5,749 nt of DNA from the NCBI GenBank assembly GCA_003557965.1, contig PWND01000036.1:1-5749 (forward strand), written 5' to 3'. Origin of the DNA: Bacteroidales bacterium. Its GTDB lineage: Bacteria; Bacteroidota; Bacteroidia; Bacteroidales; UBA7960. This document shows, piece by piece, positions 1 through 5,652 of the stretch (the stretch's first letter is position 1; the number at the start of each line of letters is the position of its first letter). A program made the translations under genes and the position numbers. Under the pieces are notes generated by a model. The model was not told the DNA's origin, made no database searches, and saw only the letters and a program-made list of their open reading frames with translations.

Positions 1-1131
1 TCCTCTTACTCTTTGAAGATCATCCAGGCAGGAAAATGGCCTGTTTGCAATTATTTCTCTTGCGGTGGTTTCACCTATATGGATAATTCTGATCAAATCA
101 TTTTTTTCAGCTGAATTAATATCAACTTTTTCAGTGATGTAAGCATCTTCAAATTCAAATGTTGTGGAAAATTCTTTATAGAATTCATAACATTCGCCTC
201 CGATTACCGCCAGAATATTTCCGTGAATATCTGTCCTTAGAATTTTACTTCCCCGGTTGCTTAAGGCCAGCATGGTTTCGTTATGGGGAAAGCCATAGCT
301 GTTATCCAGGGCGCAGGATATAATACTGAACTTAGGATTAACTTCTGAGAGAAAATCTGGTCTACTGCTTGTTCTGCTGCCGTGATGTGCAACCTTTAAA
401 ATATGACTTTCAACATCTGCATTCCTTTGCAGAATTGCCATCTCTCCGGCACTCTCAACATCACCAGTGAGCAGGGCTTTGATTAATCCCATCTGAAAAC
501 CCAAAACCAGCGAAGCATTATTAACTGAATAGGGTGTTATCGTATCCGGATGCAATACATCCATTACAAAGTCATCAGAAAAGCTATGTGTAAATCCATC
601 ATAACACCTTATATATGGGGCTTGAATGCTGTCAATAAGAAATCTGTAGGTTTTGTATAGTTGCGATGTGTGCGACATGCCATTGTCCATCACTTTCAGA
701 ACCGGGAAGTTCTGGAAAATCGGTACAAGTCCACCAATATGATCTGCATGCGGGTGAGTAGCAATTACCCAATGCAAAGTGTCAATCGCAAGATCAATGA
801 GGTAATTGTAGGCCTGTGAAGTCCTGCCTCCATCAATCAAAATGTTTTTACCATCTCCTTGAAGAAGAATGGCATCACCTTGTCCAACATCTATAAAGTG
901 AATGCGCCAGGAGTTATGATATCTTTCAATAGCTTCTTGTGGATTGTCCCCATTTTTTTTAATATAAAAATCGGGTATCCCTAAAAGGTCATCATTTTGA
1001 AGAGCATAAGATTCGCTTACTGGTAACTGTGGGCTTATTCGATCTTTTTTATTTGTTCTAATAATTAAAACAGCTCCGATAAAAAAAATTAGAATAATAA
1101 TCAGGATGAATATTTTGTTCTTTGATGTCAT
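1..1131 (-). CDS. Membrane-anchored ComEC-type MBL-fold hydrolase with C-terminal helix-hairpin-helix domain (partial, 3' end outside window)
   Basis: The frame is open for 377 codons from ATG at 1131 to the window edge, so the C-terminus is missing. Residues about 7-26 are strongly hydrophobic after a lysine-containing start and have no lipobox cysteine, which suggests a signal anchor with the enzyme outside the cytoplasm. The metallo-beta-lactamase fold begins at HFIDVGQGDAILL (about residues 81-93). Metal-ligand motif THPHADH gives H126, H128, D130 and H131; TGDVE gives D224; AHHGSRTSS gives H249-H250. These are the signatures of the hydrolase domain of the DNA-uptake protein ComEC. From residue 337, DINSAEKNDLIRI..IGETTAREII..RPF..LDDLQRVRG matches the ComEA-type helix-hairpin-helix DNA-binding fold. 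The likely role is a nucleic-acid or phosphodiester hydrolase acting in the periplasm; the substrate is inferred, not shown. No Shine-Dalgarno precedes the ATG, and the hydrophobic anchor directly after it supports this start. The upstream neighbour is a long non-coding region. Confidence 0.9.
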   Translation of the reverse strand, partial: MTSKNKIFILIIILIFFIGAVLIIRTNKKDRISPQLPVSESYALQNDDLLGIPDFYIKKNGDNPQEAIERYHNSWRIHFIDVGQGDAILLQGDGKNILIDGGRTSQAYNYLIDLAIDTLHWVIATHPHADHIGGLVPIFQNFPVLKVMDNGMSHTSQLYKTYRFLIDSIQAPYIRCYDGFTHSFSDDFVMDVLHPDTITPYSVNNASLVLGFQMGLIKALLTGDVESAGEMAILQRNADVESHILKVAHHGSRTSSRPDFLSEVNPKFSIISCALDNSYGFPHNETMLALSNRGSKILRTDIHGNILAVIGGECYEFYKEFSTTFEFEDAYITEKVDINSAEKNDLIRIIHIGETTAREIIANRPFSCLDDLQRVRG

Positions 1132-1164
1132 TTGAACTACAATTTTTAAGCTTAGATTTAAGAA

Positions 1165-1198
1165 TCTTCTCTATAAACAATTGCATTTTTCGAGAAGA
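1165..1198. repeat. 7-bp inverted repeat in the leader of the MBL gene
   Basis: TCTTCTC at 1165-1171 is the exact reverse complement of GAGAAGA at 1192-1198, with a 20-nt spacer containing the palindrome CAATTG. It lies 34-67 nt upstream of the MBL start codon, so it could form a stem in the 5' untranslated RNA or serve as a protein site. The arms do not extend further. Chance occurrence in AT-rich DNA is quite possible. Confidence 0.3.
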
Positions 1199-1270
1199 AA
1201 TAGTTGCATTACCAAAACGGTTCAATGCTGATTAAATAAAGCTTTCAGATTATAAAATACAATGCTTCTG

Positions 1271-1722
1271 TTCCTGAAATAGAAATGATTGAGAAATTGG
1301 CGTTTAAAATAAATTCCATTAGTAGGCTTTTAATTATAATTAGCACACAAAATACATTTGCTTATTTTCGCAAAGTTATTTGAATTCTTTTCAATAAAGG
1401 TTATTATCTCCTTTCATTCCTTTTCTGTAATCTAAATCTGGTCATCAGCAGTTATTGACCTACTAATTATTATATTCAACTATTAACAATTAGCACTGAA
1501 TGAAGTAATAAAAAATAAGAGCATATTAGTTAGATAAATAAGTTTAAAGTTGTTTGAATGATTATAAATTCTTCAAGGTTTTTTCCTGAAATTCACATAA
1601 ATTTACCGATAAATAGTATTGATTTTTTAAAGTGAAGTTCTAAAAAATAATATTGAATCAATCAAAATAAAATTATTTAGATCAATCTGAAATTTTAAAT
1701 TATTATTTTATTTTCCTGAAAT
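1271..1722 (+). repeat. Three exact copies of the 10-mer TTCCTGAAAT upstream of the 78-aa gene
   Basis: Identical copies lie at 1271-1280, 1583-1592 and 1713-1722, all on the plus strand. The last ends 7 nt before the ATG at 1730. Copies two and three share the longer TTTTCCTGAAAT. The core has dyad symmetry (TTTC-CT-GAAA in copies two and three). A shorter match, CCTGAAAT, occurs on the minus strand at 2693-2700, just upstream of the candidate DUF1810 promoter element. This pattern fits a regulator binding site or a dispersed short repeat. No regulator is encoded in the window. Confidence 0.5.
1353..1378. promoter_or_regulatory. Symmetrical dyad of two facing Bacteroidota -7-like elements
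   Basis: TACATTTGC (1353-1361) and GCAAAGTTA (1370-1378) flank 8 nt, with symmetry TAnnTTTGC-N8-GCAAAnnTA. Each half matches the Bacteroidota -7 consensus TAnnTTTG, one reading right and one left. The leftward copy could serve the MBL gene (leader about 230 nt) and the rightward copy the 78-aa gene (leader about 360 nt). No well-spaced -33 TTTG is seen for either half; the leftward one has a TTG only 13 nt away. It may instead be an operator or a chance dyad. Confidence 0.3.
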
Positions 1723-1729
1723 AACAGCT

Positions 1730-1966
1730 ATGATAAGGAAGTCTCAACAGCTTAAAGCGGCCATCAGAGAGGGGGTCATCGAATTGCTAAAAACAAAAGC
1801 AGAAAGAATTTATTTACCCGGCAATTTTGATGGATTTTTTGTCCAGTTGCAAGATTATCCCAAATTACCAGCCGAACCAATTCTTTTTTCCGAATATGAA
1901 ATCAACCCGGAAGATTATGGGTGTGACCAGGACCAATTCTTCTTTGTGGTTGAAAGGCTTATGTGA
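1730..1966 (+). CDS. Hypothetical protein, 78 aa, unrecognised
   Basis: I do not recognise this protein. It starts MIRKSQQLKAAIREGVIELL, which looks like one amphipathic helix (about residues 3-24). Then comes RIYLPGNFDGFFVQL, an aromatic strand-like stretch, and an acidic aromatic C-terminal half (FSEYEINPEDYG, then DQDQFFFVVERLM). There is no signal peptide or membrane segment, and one cysteine. The residue mix looks like a real small soluble alpha+beta protein: varied, balanced, and unlike the low-complexity shadow frames in this window. It is the only plus-strand gene here and converges on the DUF1810 gene. No Shine-Dalgarno is present; the ATG follows closely on a TTCCTGAAAT repeat. It could be a complete small protein or the N-terminal remnant of a longer gene; the next 109 bp contain no continuation in frame. 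Confidence 0.6.
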   Translation: MIRKSQQLKAAIREGVIELLKTKAERIYLPGNFDGFFVQLQDYPKLPAEPILFSEYEINPEDYGCDQDQFFFVVERLM

Positions 1967-2030
1967 TTTTTTATGTTTCTAAAGAATTTATTTGATCTCT
2001 GTTTTTGCAGATGAAGCAATAAAATCATTG

Positions 2031-2068
2031 AGAGAAAAAGAGAAAAATTCGTAAGAAGAAAATTCTTA
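2031..2068 (-). terminator. Possible intrinsic terminator of the DUF1810 gene
   Basis: TAAGAA (2052-2057) and TTCTTA (2063-2068) form a 6-bp arm pair with a 5-nt loop, 8 nt beyond the DUF1810 stop codon. On the minus strand the hairpin is followed by a long pyrimidine run (plus-strand A-rich 2031-2048) containing two T5 tracts. Position and T-run fit a terminator for leftward transcription, but the stem is entirely AT-rich apart from one G-C pair, so it would be weak. Confidence 0.3.
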
Positions 2069-2075
2069 ATGAGAT

Positions 2076-2513
2076 TCAAATAGAGTCTTCCTGATTGCTG
2101 TTAATCAGAGAAATTGTCCTTTTATCTTGTGTTCCAAAAAAATACTTATCCAGTACTTTTTGAAAAATGCCATTTGTTTCATCCAATTGTGCAAACAGGG
2201 TCATGCATGACCTAAGTTTAAGATTATCAGGAGAGCCAAATACCTCTCTTGCATCATTCGTTTTTAGCAAAAGTAATATGCCAGTAATTTCCCTCAGCCT
2301 AGCCCCAAGAATCTCATTTTCAAGGTATTCGAGAGCTTCCTCAATGTTTTTGATAGCATATTTTTCTGACATTACACTGCGACCTAAACCGGCAATTTGC
2401 GGGAATATGAACCACATCCAATGGCTTCTCTTTTTACCCGACTTTATCTCATTGAGTGCTGTGGGATAAGCGAATTTTTGCGCTTCGATAAATCTTGACA
2501 GATCTGGTTTCAT
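2076..2513 (-). CDS. DUF1810 family protein (145 aa)
   Basis: The sequence matches the DUF1810 family (sometimes labelled calpastatin-like) along its whole length. It has the N-terminal LSRFIEAQKFAYPTALNEI (residues 5-23), the hallmark KKRSHWMWFIFPQIAGLGRS (27-46), then YAI, LGARLREITG (69-78), the EVFGSPDNLKLRSCMTLFA block (90-108), and a C-terminal F..VLDKYF.G..D.RT (117-133). Length is typical of the family, so it appears intact. The family has no firmly established biochemical function that I can state. It is cytoplasmic by sequence, with no signal peptide or membrane helix. It sits 196 bp downstream of the PP2C gene on the same strand and has its own candidate promoter near the PP2C stop. 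A weak terminator-like hairpin lies just past its stop codon, between it and the convergent 78-aa gene. Confidence 0.92.
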   Translation of the reverse strand: MKPDLSRFIEAQKFAYPTALNEIKSGKKRSHWMWFIFPQIAGLGRSVMSEKYAIKNIEEALEYLENEILGARLREITGILLLLKTNDAREVFGSPDNLKLRSCMTLFAQLDETNGIFQKVLDKYFFGTQDKRTISLINSNQEDSI

Positions 2514-2548
2514 AGGATTTGAGATTTAGGAATTCTGGCTAATGGTAT

Positions 2549-2599
2549 CCAATATGAATGGTTTCATTGGCATGTCCTTATAAAGCAATCATGCCAGTG
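2549..2599. repeat. Two overlapping inverted repeats in the DUF1810 leader
   Basis: TGGCATG (2568-2574) pairs exactly with CATGCCA (2590-2596) around a 15-nt loop. On the plus strand it extends to 10 pairs including one G-U (CATTGGCATG with CATGCCAGTG). CCAAT (2549-2553) pairs with ATTGG (2566-2570). The two dyads share 2566-2570 and so exclude each other. Neither is followed by a T-run. They lie 36-86 nt upstream of the DUF1810 start, inside the leader expected from the promoter candidate at 2681-2688. Confidence 0.35.
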
Positions 2600-2680
2600 C
2601 TTAAAAATTTGGCAGGTTCAGCAGTTCCTGTTCTTTAATATCAAACCGAAAATTTCGCTTTAGTCTATCTTGTAAGCTAC

Positions 2681-2688
2681 CAAAGATA
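2681..2688 (-). promoter_or_regulatory. Candidate Bacteroidota -7 promoter element for the DUF1810 gene
   Basis: On the minus strand this reads TATCTTTG, a full match to the Bacteroidota TAnnTTTG -7 element, placed 22 nt beyond the PP2C stop codon. It predicts a leader of about 160 nt before the DUF1810 ATG. No clear -33 TTTG is present at the expected spacing (the region reads TTTAAGTTAA). The support is therefore the -7 match and its position between two same-strand genes. Confidence 0.35.
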
Positions 2689-2709
2689 ATATATTTCAGG
2701 CTTTTTAAC

Positions 2710-3696
2710 TTAAATTTTGCGGATCAGTAATGTCATATTTTGTACCAATTGGCTTTTGTGGGCTATCATCAGTTCCAATATTTCAATCATCTTTGGTTTT
2801 GAATAATAGAGATCAGTAGTGCTCATAAAATCGAGAAGCATTTTAAGATACTCGTCGTCTTTAGCAATGATACTTTGCCTTATCTCTTTTTCCAGAACAT
2901 CCAATACCCCTGTTGGAATATTTGTAGAGCCTTTGTTTTCAGTAAGATATTTTCTCAAATCAAAATTTAGGTTTCCAGGAAGGCGCAAAACAGCAAAAGA
3001 AGCATCGTCCTGTATTTCAGAATTGATTCTGGACTGAATTTGCTGCGCTTCCTTTTCCATATCTGCCGAACTGGCAAGAGAAGTTGCATAACTATTAAAT
3101 CCTGATAATTCATAAAATCCGTCACTTGCTAATGCTATGGCAATATATTCATTTGACGGAACCTCCTGAATATTTACCTTCAATTCGTCATCGGAACCTA
3201 TTGCTCTTGTAAGCACAGAAAGCATAACAGGTGCACCGTTTTGAAGCTTCAGCTTGCCATTTTCCTTGTAGGGCGTGCTTGTGCTGTCATCTGTAGATAA
3301 TTGAATCCAGTCAGTAAGTTTCAAGCCGAATATTCTTGAGTCTCCAATATTGCACCAATACAGTTTTTCTTTTTCAGGATGGTATAAAACCAATGAAAGC
3401 GTGGTAAGCATTCCAAATGTGTCTTCAACACCAAGCCAAATTCTACGGTTGGCAACCTCAATCGCTTCTGCCAAGGCATCTGGAAGTGACTTTTTGCTTT
3501 TCTGTATCTCCTCTGTAACGAAATCAACTACCGACTCTGATGCAAGCCAGTCTTTCGGAGCTTTACTTACGCCATCTGCAACGATCAATAAAACTATATT
3601 TTCGCCAGACACCTCCATTTCTGCTGAAAAAGAAGCGTCTCCGCATCTCTTTTTAGATGGTTTCCGGGTTGAAAAAGCTATGTGGTTTATACTCAT
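2710..3696 (-). CDS. PP2C-family serine/threonine phosphatase with C-terminal extension (328 aa)
   Basis: Residues 1-239 carry the ordered PP2C motifs. D20 lies in KKRCGDA (the usual N/ED position), and VADGVSKAP carries D41-G42. Further motifs are MLTTLSLVLY (96-105), NIGDSRIFGL (116-125), LTRAIG (162-167), ASDGFYE with D192 (190-196) and DDASFAVLRL with D231 (230-239). The aspartates expected to hold the two catalytic metals are present, so activity as a metal-dependent Ser/Thr phosphoprotein phosphatase is likely. The protein looks cytoplasmic. Residues 240-328 are an extra segment, mostly helix-forming and leucine/isoleucine/lysine rich (for example MIEILELMIAHKSQLV), that I cannot assign; it may be a helical-repeat or partner-binding domain. 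No partner kinase is visible. The gene follows the methyltransferase after 125 bp and precedes the DUF1810 gene by 196 bp on the same strand. The start gives a normal PP2C N-terminus. Confidence 0.9.
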   Translation of the reverse strand: MSINHIAFSTRKPSKKRCGDASFSAEMEVSGENIVLLIVADGVSKAPKDWLASESVVDFVTEEIQKSKKSLPDALAEAIEVANRRIWLGVEDTFGMLTTLSLVLYHPEKEKLYWCNIGDSRIFGLKLTDWIQLSTDDSTSTPYKENGKLKLQNGAPVMLSVLTRAIGSDDELKVNIQEVPSNEYIAIALASDGFYELSGFNSYATSLASSADMEKEAQQIQSRINSEIQDDASFAVLRLPGNLNFDLRKYLTENKGSTNIPTGVLDVLEKEIRQSIIAKDDEYLKMLLDFMSTTDLYYSKPKMIEILELMIAHKSQLVQNMTLLIRKI

Positions 3697-3762
3697 CGTG
3701 CCTGGATTTATTTTTATTTATTCTGAAAAACAAACGGTTCGCAAGTATTACTATCAATCGAC

Positions 3763-3777
3763 TGGCGATAAATGCCA
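3763..3777. repeat. Small hairpin between methyltransferase and PP2C genes
   Basis: TGGC (3763-3766) and GCCA (3774-3777) form a 4-bp stem with a 7-nt loop in the 125-bp gap. There is no T-run after it in the leftward direction, so it is a poor terminator for the methyltransferase transcript. No TAnnTTTG element for PP2C was found in this gap. The PP2C gene may therefore be transcribed from upstream or from an unrecognised promoter. Confidence 0.2.
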
Positions 3778-3821
3778 TTGAATTTTTGTGAATGAATCAT
3801 TTACGTGGTCAATATAAGATA

Positions 3822-4655
3822 TTATTCTACAGCATTTTTTAGGGGTGGAATATATTGCATTTTTCTACATAAAACCAATCCATGATTGCTTAACCCCATA
3901 ATACTCTTGTCCCTGCAGCTCTTTTGATGGTAATGGAGCCATGCCATGTATTGCTTTTCACTCATACTATCAATAGCATCCTTAAGTATTGGGCTAATAC
4001 CATCGGTGGCGATATGATCAATTATTGTCACATTGAAAGTATCGATAAAGGATTCTATTTCATTCGGAGTGGTGAAAAAGGCATCGGTCCAAAAGCATTC
4101 CTTTTCTCCTTTCTTAATTACACCTGAATCAAGTATATTATCTACAAACGTACCTGTAATAAAACTACTATCCTTTGCTGCTATATTGTTGATCACAAAA
4201 TGCTTGTTGATATATGCTATAGCCAGTAACCCTCCTTTTTTTAACACTCTCAAAGACTCATCAATGCATCTGTCTCTATCCCTGGTTTCAGTTAAGTGAT
4301 ACATTGGACCCAGGCACAAAACCACATCGAAAATCTCAGGTTCAAACTGATTTAAATCACTAGCATTGGTCACTTTAGCTTCCAGGTGCAACTCATCTTC
4401 AATCTTTTCAAGTTTTTTCTCAATGATTTCAATATAATGGGGTGTAATATCAGTTGCAACCACCTGGCAACCCATTGCTGCATAGTAAAATGAGTAAACT
4501 CCTGTGCCGGCACCCAGCTCAATAATTTTATGATTGCTTTGAATATGATCATTTAACAGGTGAGTTGTGGTAAGGAACTCAATTCTCTTAGCATTTCCGG
4601 CAGTAGGCCTGCTTTCCTCATCATATTTTTCGTAAAAATCAATTATATTCTTCAT
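3822..4655 (-). CDS. Class I SAM-dependent methyltransferase (277 aa)
   Basis: This is a Rossmann-fold methyltransferase of the Methyltransf_11/25 type. Motif I is IIELGAGTGVYS (44-55), which binds S-adenosylmethionine. The acidic residue contacting the ribose is D69 in VVATDITP. The motif IV region is FDVVLCLGPMYHLTE (109-123), followed by D.SLRVLKKGGLLAIAYI. The GPMYHL block with the following DRDRCIDESLRVLKKGG is typical of a subgroup of small, soluble bacterial methyltransferases whose substrate is generally unknown; here too the substrate cannot be inferred. The C-terminal half (about 155-270) would form the substrate cap. Length is normal and the fold looks intact. No Shine-Dalgarno is seen, and the start is supported by the short N-terminal lead typical of the family. 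It lies 286 bp after the FGE-fold gene, a gap with repeats, so independent transcription is likely. Confidence 0.92.
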   Translation of the reverse strand: MKNIIDFYEKYDEESRPTAGNAKRIEFLTTTHLLNDHIQSNHKIIELGAGTGVYSFYYAAMGCQVVATDITPHYIEIIEKKLEKIEDELHLEAKVTNASDLNQFEPEIFDVVLCLGPMYHLTETRDRDRCIDESLRVLKKGGLLAIAYINKHFVINNIAAKDSSFITGTFVDNILDSGVIKKGEKECFWTDAFFTTPNEIESFIDTFNVTIIDHIATDGISPILKDAIDSMSEKQYMAWLHYHQKSCRDKSIMGLSNHGLVLCRKMQYIPPLKNAVE

Positions 4656-4773
4656 TGTAAGAGTTTCGACTAATCTGCATATTAATAAACAGTAGATATG
4701 TAAAATATTAAAAAAGTTTTTTGTCTCGATAATTTATCAGCAAATAGTTTCTGCGACTGTTGCTATATTTCTG

Positions 4774-4842
4774 GCATTTTCAATGATCTCAATTTCTTCC
4801 TACCTGATGCATTTTAATTAAATGATCTCAAAATTGAAAATG
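4774..4842. repeat. Imperfect direct repeat overlapped by a 10-bp inverted repeat upstream of the methyltransferase gene
   Basis: In the 286-bp gap (4656-4941), GCATTTT followed by AATGATCTCAA occurs twice: at 4774-4780 with 4782-4792, and at 4809-4815 with 4821-4831. CATTTTCAAT (4775-4784) is also an exact reverse complement of ATTGAAAATG (4833-4842), with 48 nt between. The element lies about 120-190 nt upstream of the methyltransferase start. It could be a regulatory site, an RNA structure in the leader, or a small duplication. The rest of the gap holds no supported gene and no full-match TAnnTTTG element for the methyltransferase. Confidence 0.45.
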
Positions 4843-4941
4843 ATTTAGTCCATTTGTTAGGTTTTTTAAAGACCTTTTGTTATAGACATTTCTAATTAAA
4901 CTAATATTAATCTTTGTAAAACCCAATTGGATAATTAGCTC

Positions 4942-5634
4942 TTAAGTATGGGCTAACCGAAAGCCCAATGCTTCATCACGATAGTCAGGGTTTGAAAAAT
5001 CACGACGAGAAACCATACAATCATCAGCCATACCATGCCAGCCACCGCCTCGTGCTACTTTATAAGTACCATGAGATGGGCCCGTGGGATTATTTGATTC
5101 ACATATCTGAAAATAAAACTCATCATACCAATCGTTGCACCACTCCCAGACGTTGCCACTCATGTCAAATATGCCCAGTTCATTGGGATTTTTTGTGCCA
5201 ATCGGATTGGTTTTTCCTTTACTGTTATGGTTAAACCAGGCGACATCTTCTGCTTTATTACTGCCACTATATTTAAAACCTTCGGTCATATTCCCTCCCT
5301 TTGCAGCAAACTCCCATTCTGCTTCGGTAGGTAATCTATATTTTTTACCTGTCAATCTATTAAACTTTTCAATAAAAATTTGCACATCTTTCCAGTTAAC
5401 ATTTTCTACCGGTAGATCCTCACCTTTATTAGAACTGGGATTATTTTCCATTACTTCAACCCATAATCTTTGGGTTACCGGATATTTCCCAATTGAAAAG
5501 CTGTCCAGATTTAAGGTTCTGTTTGGATTCTTTTTTGAATCACCTTCGACTTCCTTATCGGTAATGTTGCCAGGAGCAAAAGAACCACCTTCAACCCTTA
5601 CCAATTCGTAATCAAAGCTATTTTTTGTTTTCAT
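4942..5634 (-). CDS. Stand-alone FGE-sulfatase-fold protein (SUMF1/EgtB/PvdO family), 230 aa, lacking one catalytic cysteine
   Basis: The family fold runs the whole length. Motifs are LVRVEGGSFAPGN (11-23), FSIGKYPVTQRLW (46-58), LPVENVNWKDVQIF (74-87), RLPTEAEWEFAAKGG (100-114), the VAWF..NS..KTNPIG block (131-146), LGIFDMSGNVWEWCNDWY (153-170), RGGGW (195-199) and GFRLA (224-228). True formylglycine-generating enzymes use two cysteines five residues apart near the C-terminus. Here C206 is present, but the partner position (211) is arginine, so sulfatase activation is unlikely by this alignment. Histidine ligands of EgtB-type iron enzymes are also not evident. No signal peptide is visible, so it is probably cytoplasmic. 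It starts 18 bp after the stop of the partial upstream gene, implying co-transcription. No sulfatase gene is in the window. Related stand-alone proteins are often annotated only by fold, and the reaction here is unknown. Confidence 0.92.
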   Translation of the reverse strand: MKTKNSFDYELVRVEGGSFAPGNITDKEVEGDSKKNPNRTLNLDSFSIGKYPVTQRLWVEVMENNPSSNKGEDLPVENVNWKDVQIFIEKFNRLTGKKYRLPTEAEWEFAAKGGNMTEGFKYSGSNKAEDVAWFNHNSKGKTNPIGTKNPNELGIFDMSGNVWEWCNDWYDEFYFQICESNNPTGPSHGTYKVARGGGWHGMADDCMVSRRDFSNPDYRDEALGFRLAHT

Positions 5635-5652
5635 AGATTCTGATTTATACTG

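Larger units (their letters stand above)
1132..1729. other. 598-bp AT-rich intergenic region with repeats, no supported gene
   Basis: This stretch separates the minus-strand MBL gene from the divergent 78-aa gene. All frames are interrupted; the longest open stretches are about 36-48 codons, lack family similarity and fit chance in AT-rich DNA. It holds three exact copies of TTCCTGAAAT, a dyad of two facing TAnnTTTGC elements, and a 7-bp inverted repeat near the MBL start; these are listed separately. It may carry the divergent promoters of both flanking genes. A decayed gene is possible but nothing recognisable remains. Confidence 0.7.

Noticed and set aside
1125..1235. A 36-codon plus-strand open frame from an ATG that overlaps the MBL start codon on the opposite strand (begins MSFELQF, ends KRFNAD).
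   Set aside because: It lacks family similarity or repeat structure, and a stretch of this length without a stop is expected by chance at the several-percent level. It lies where the divergent MBL leader must be.
1285..1383. A 32-codon plus-strand frame (begins MIEKLAFKIN) that could be extended upstream without an ATG to about 48 codons.
   Set aside because: It has no recognisable family, a start context unlike its neighbours, and a length compatible with chance. A frameshifted remnant together with the 1125-1235 frame cannot be shown.
1983..2054. A plus-strand frame with protein-like ending (ISVFADEAIKSLREKEKNS) after the 78-aa gene, possibly its displaced tail or a gene remnant.
   Set aside because: It is not in frame with the 78-aa gene, a stop codon (TAA at 1980-1982) precedes it directly, and it has no ATG. 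The charged tail reflects the A-rich sequence of the probable terminator for the opposite gene.
3350..3781. Plus-strand open frame of 143 codons opposite the PP2C gene.
   Set aside because: It is a serine-rich antisense shadow of a gene with all PP2C motifs; no promoter or family support.
4740..4812. A minus-strand frame with protein-like sequence (EEIEIIENARNIATVAETIC) that would join an ATG at 4812 (MHQV) after a one-base shift.
   Set aside because: It has about 24 codons only, needs a frameshift, has no family match, and part of it is the direct repeat at 4774-4831.
4923..4930. Palindrome CCAATTGG just past the FGE-fold stop codon, followed by a short T-run on the minus strand.
   Set aside because: It has no loop and only 8 bp, so it cannot form an ordinary terminator stem.
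5135..5611. Long plus-strand open frame of 158 codons opposite the FGE-fold gene.
   Set aside because: It lies entirely over a gene with strong family motifs on the other strand, and its composition (S, F, L, P rich) is that of an antisense shadow.
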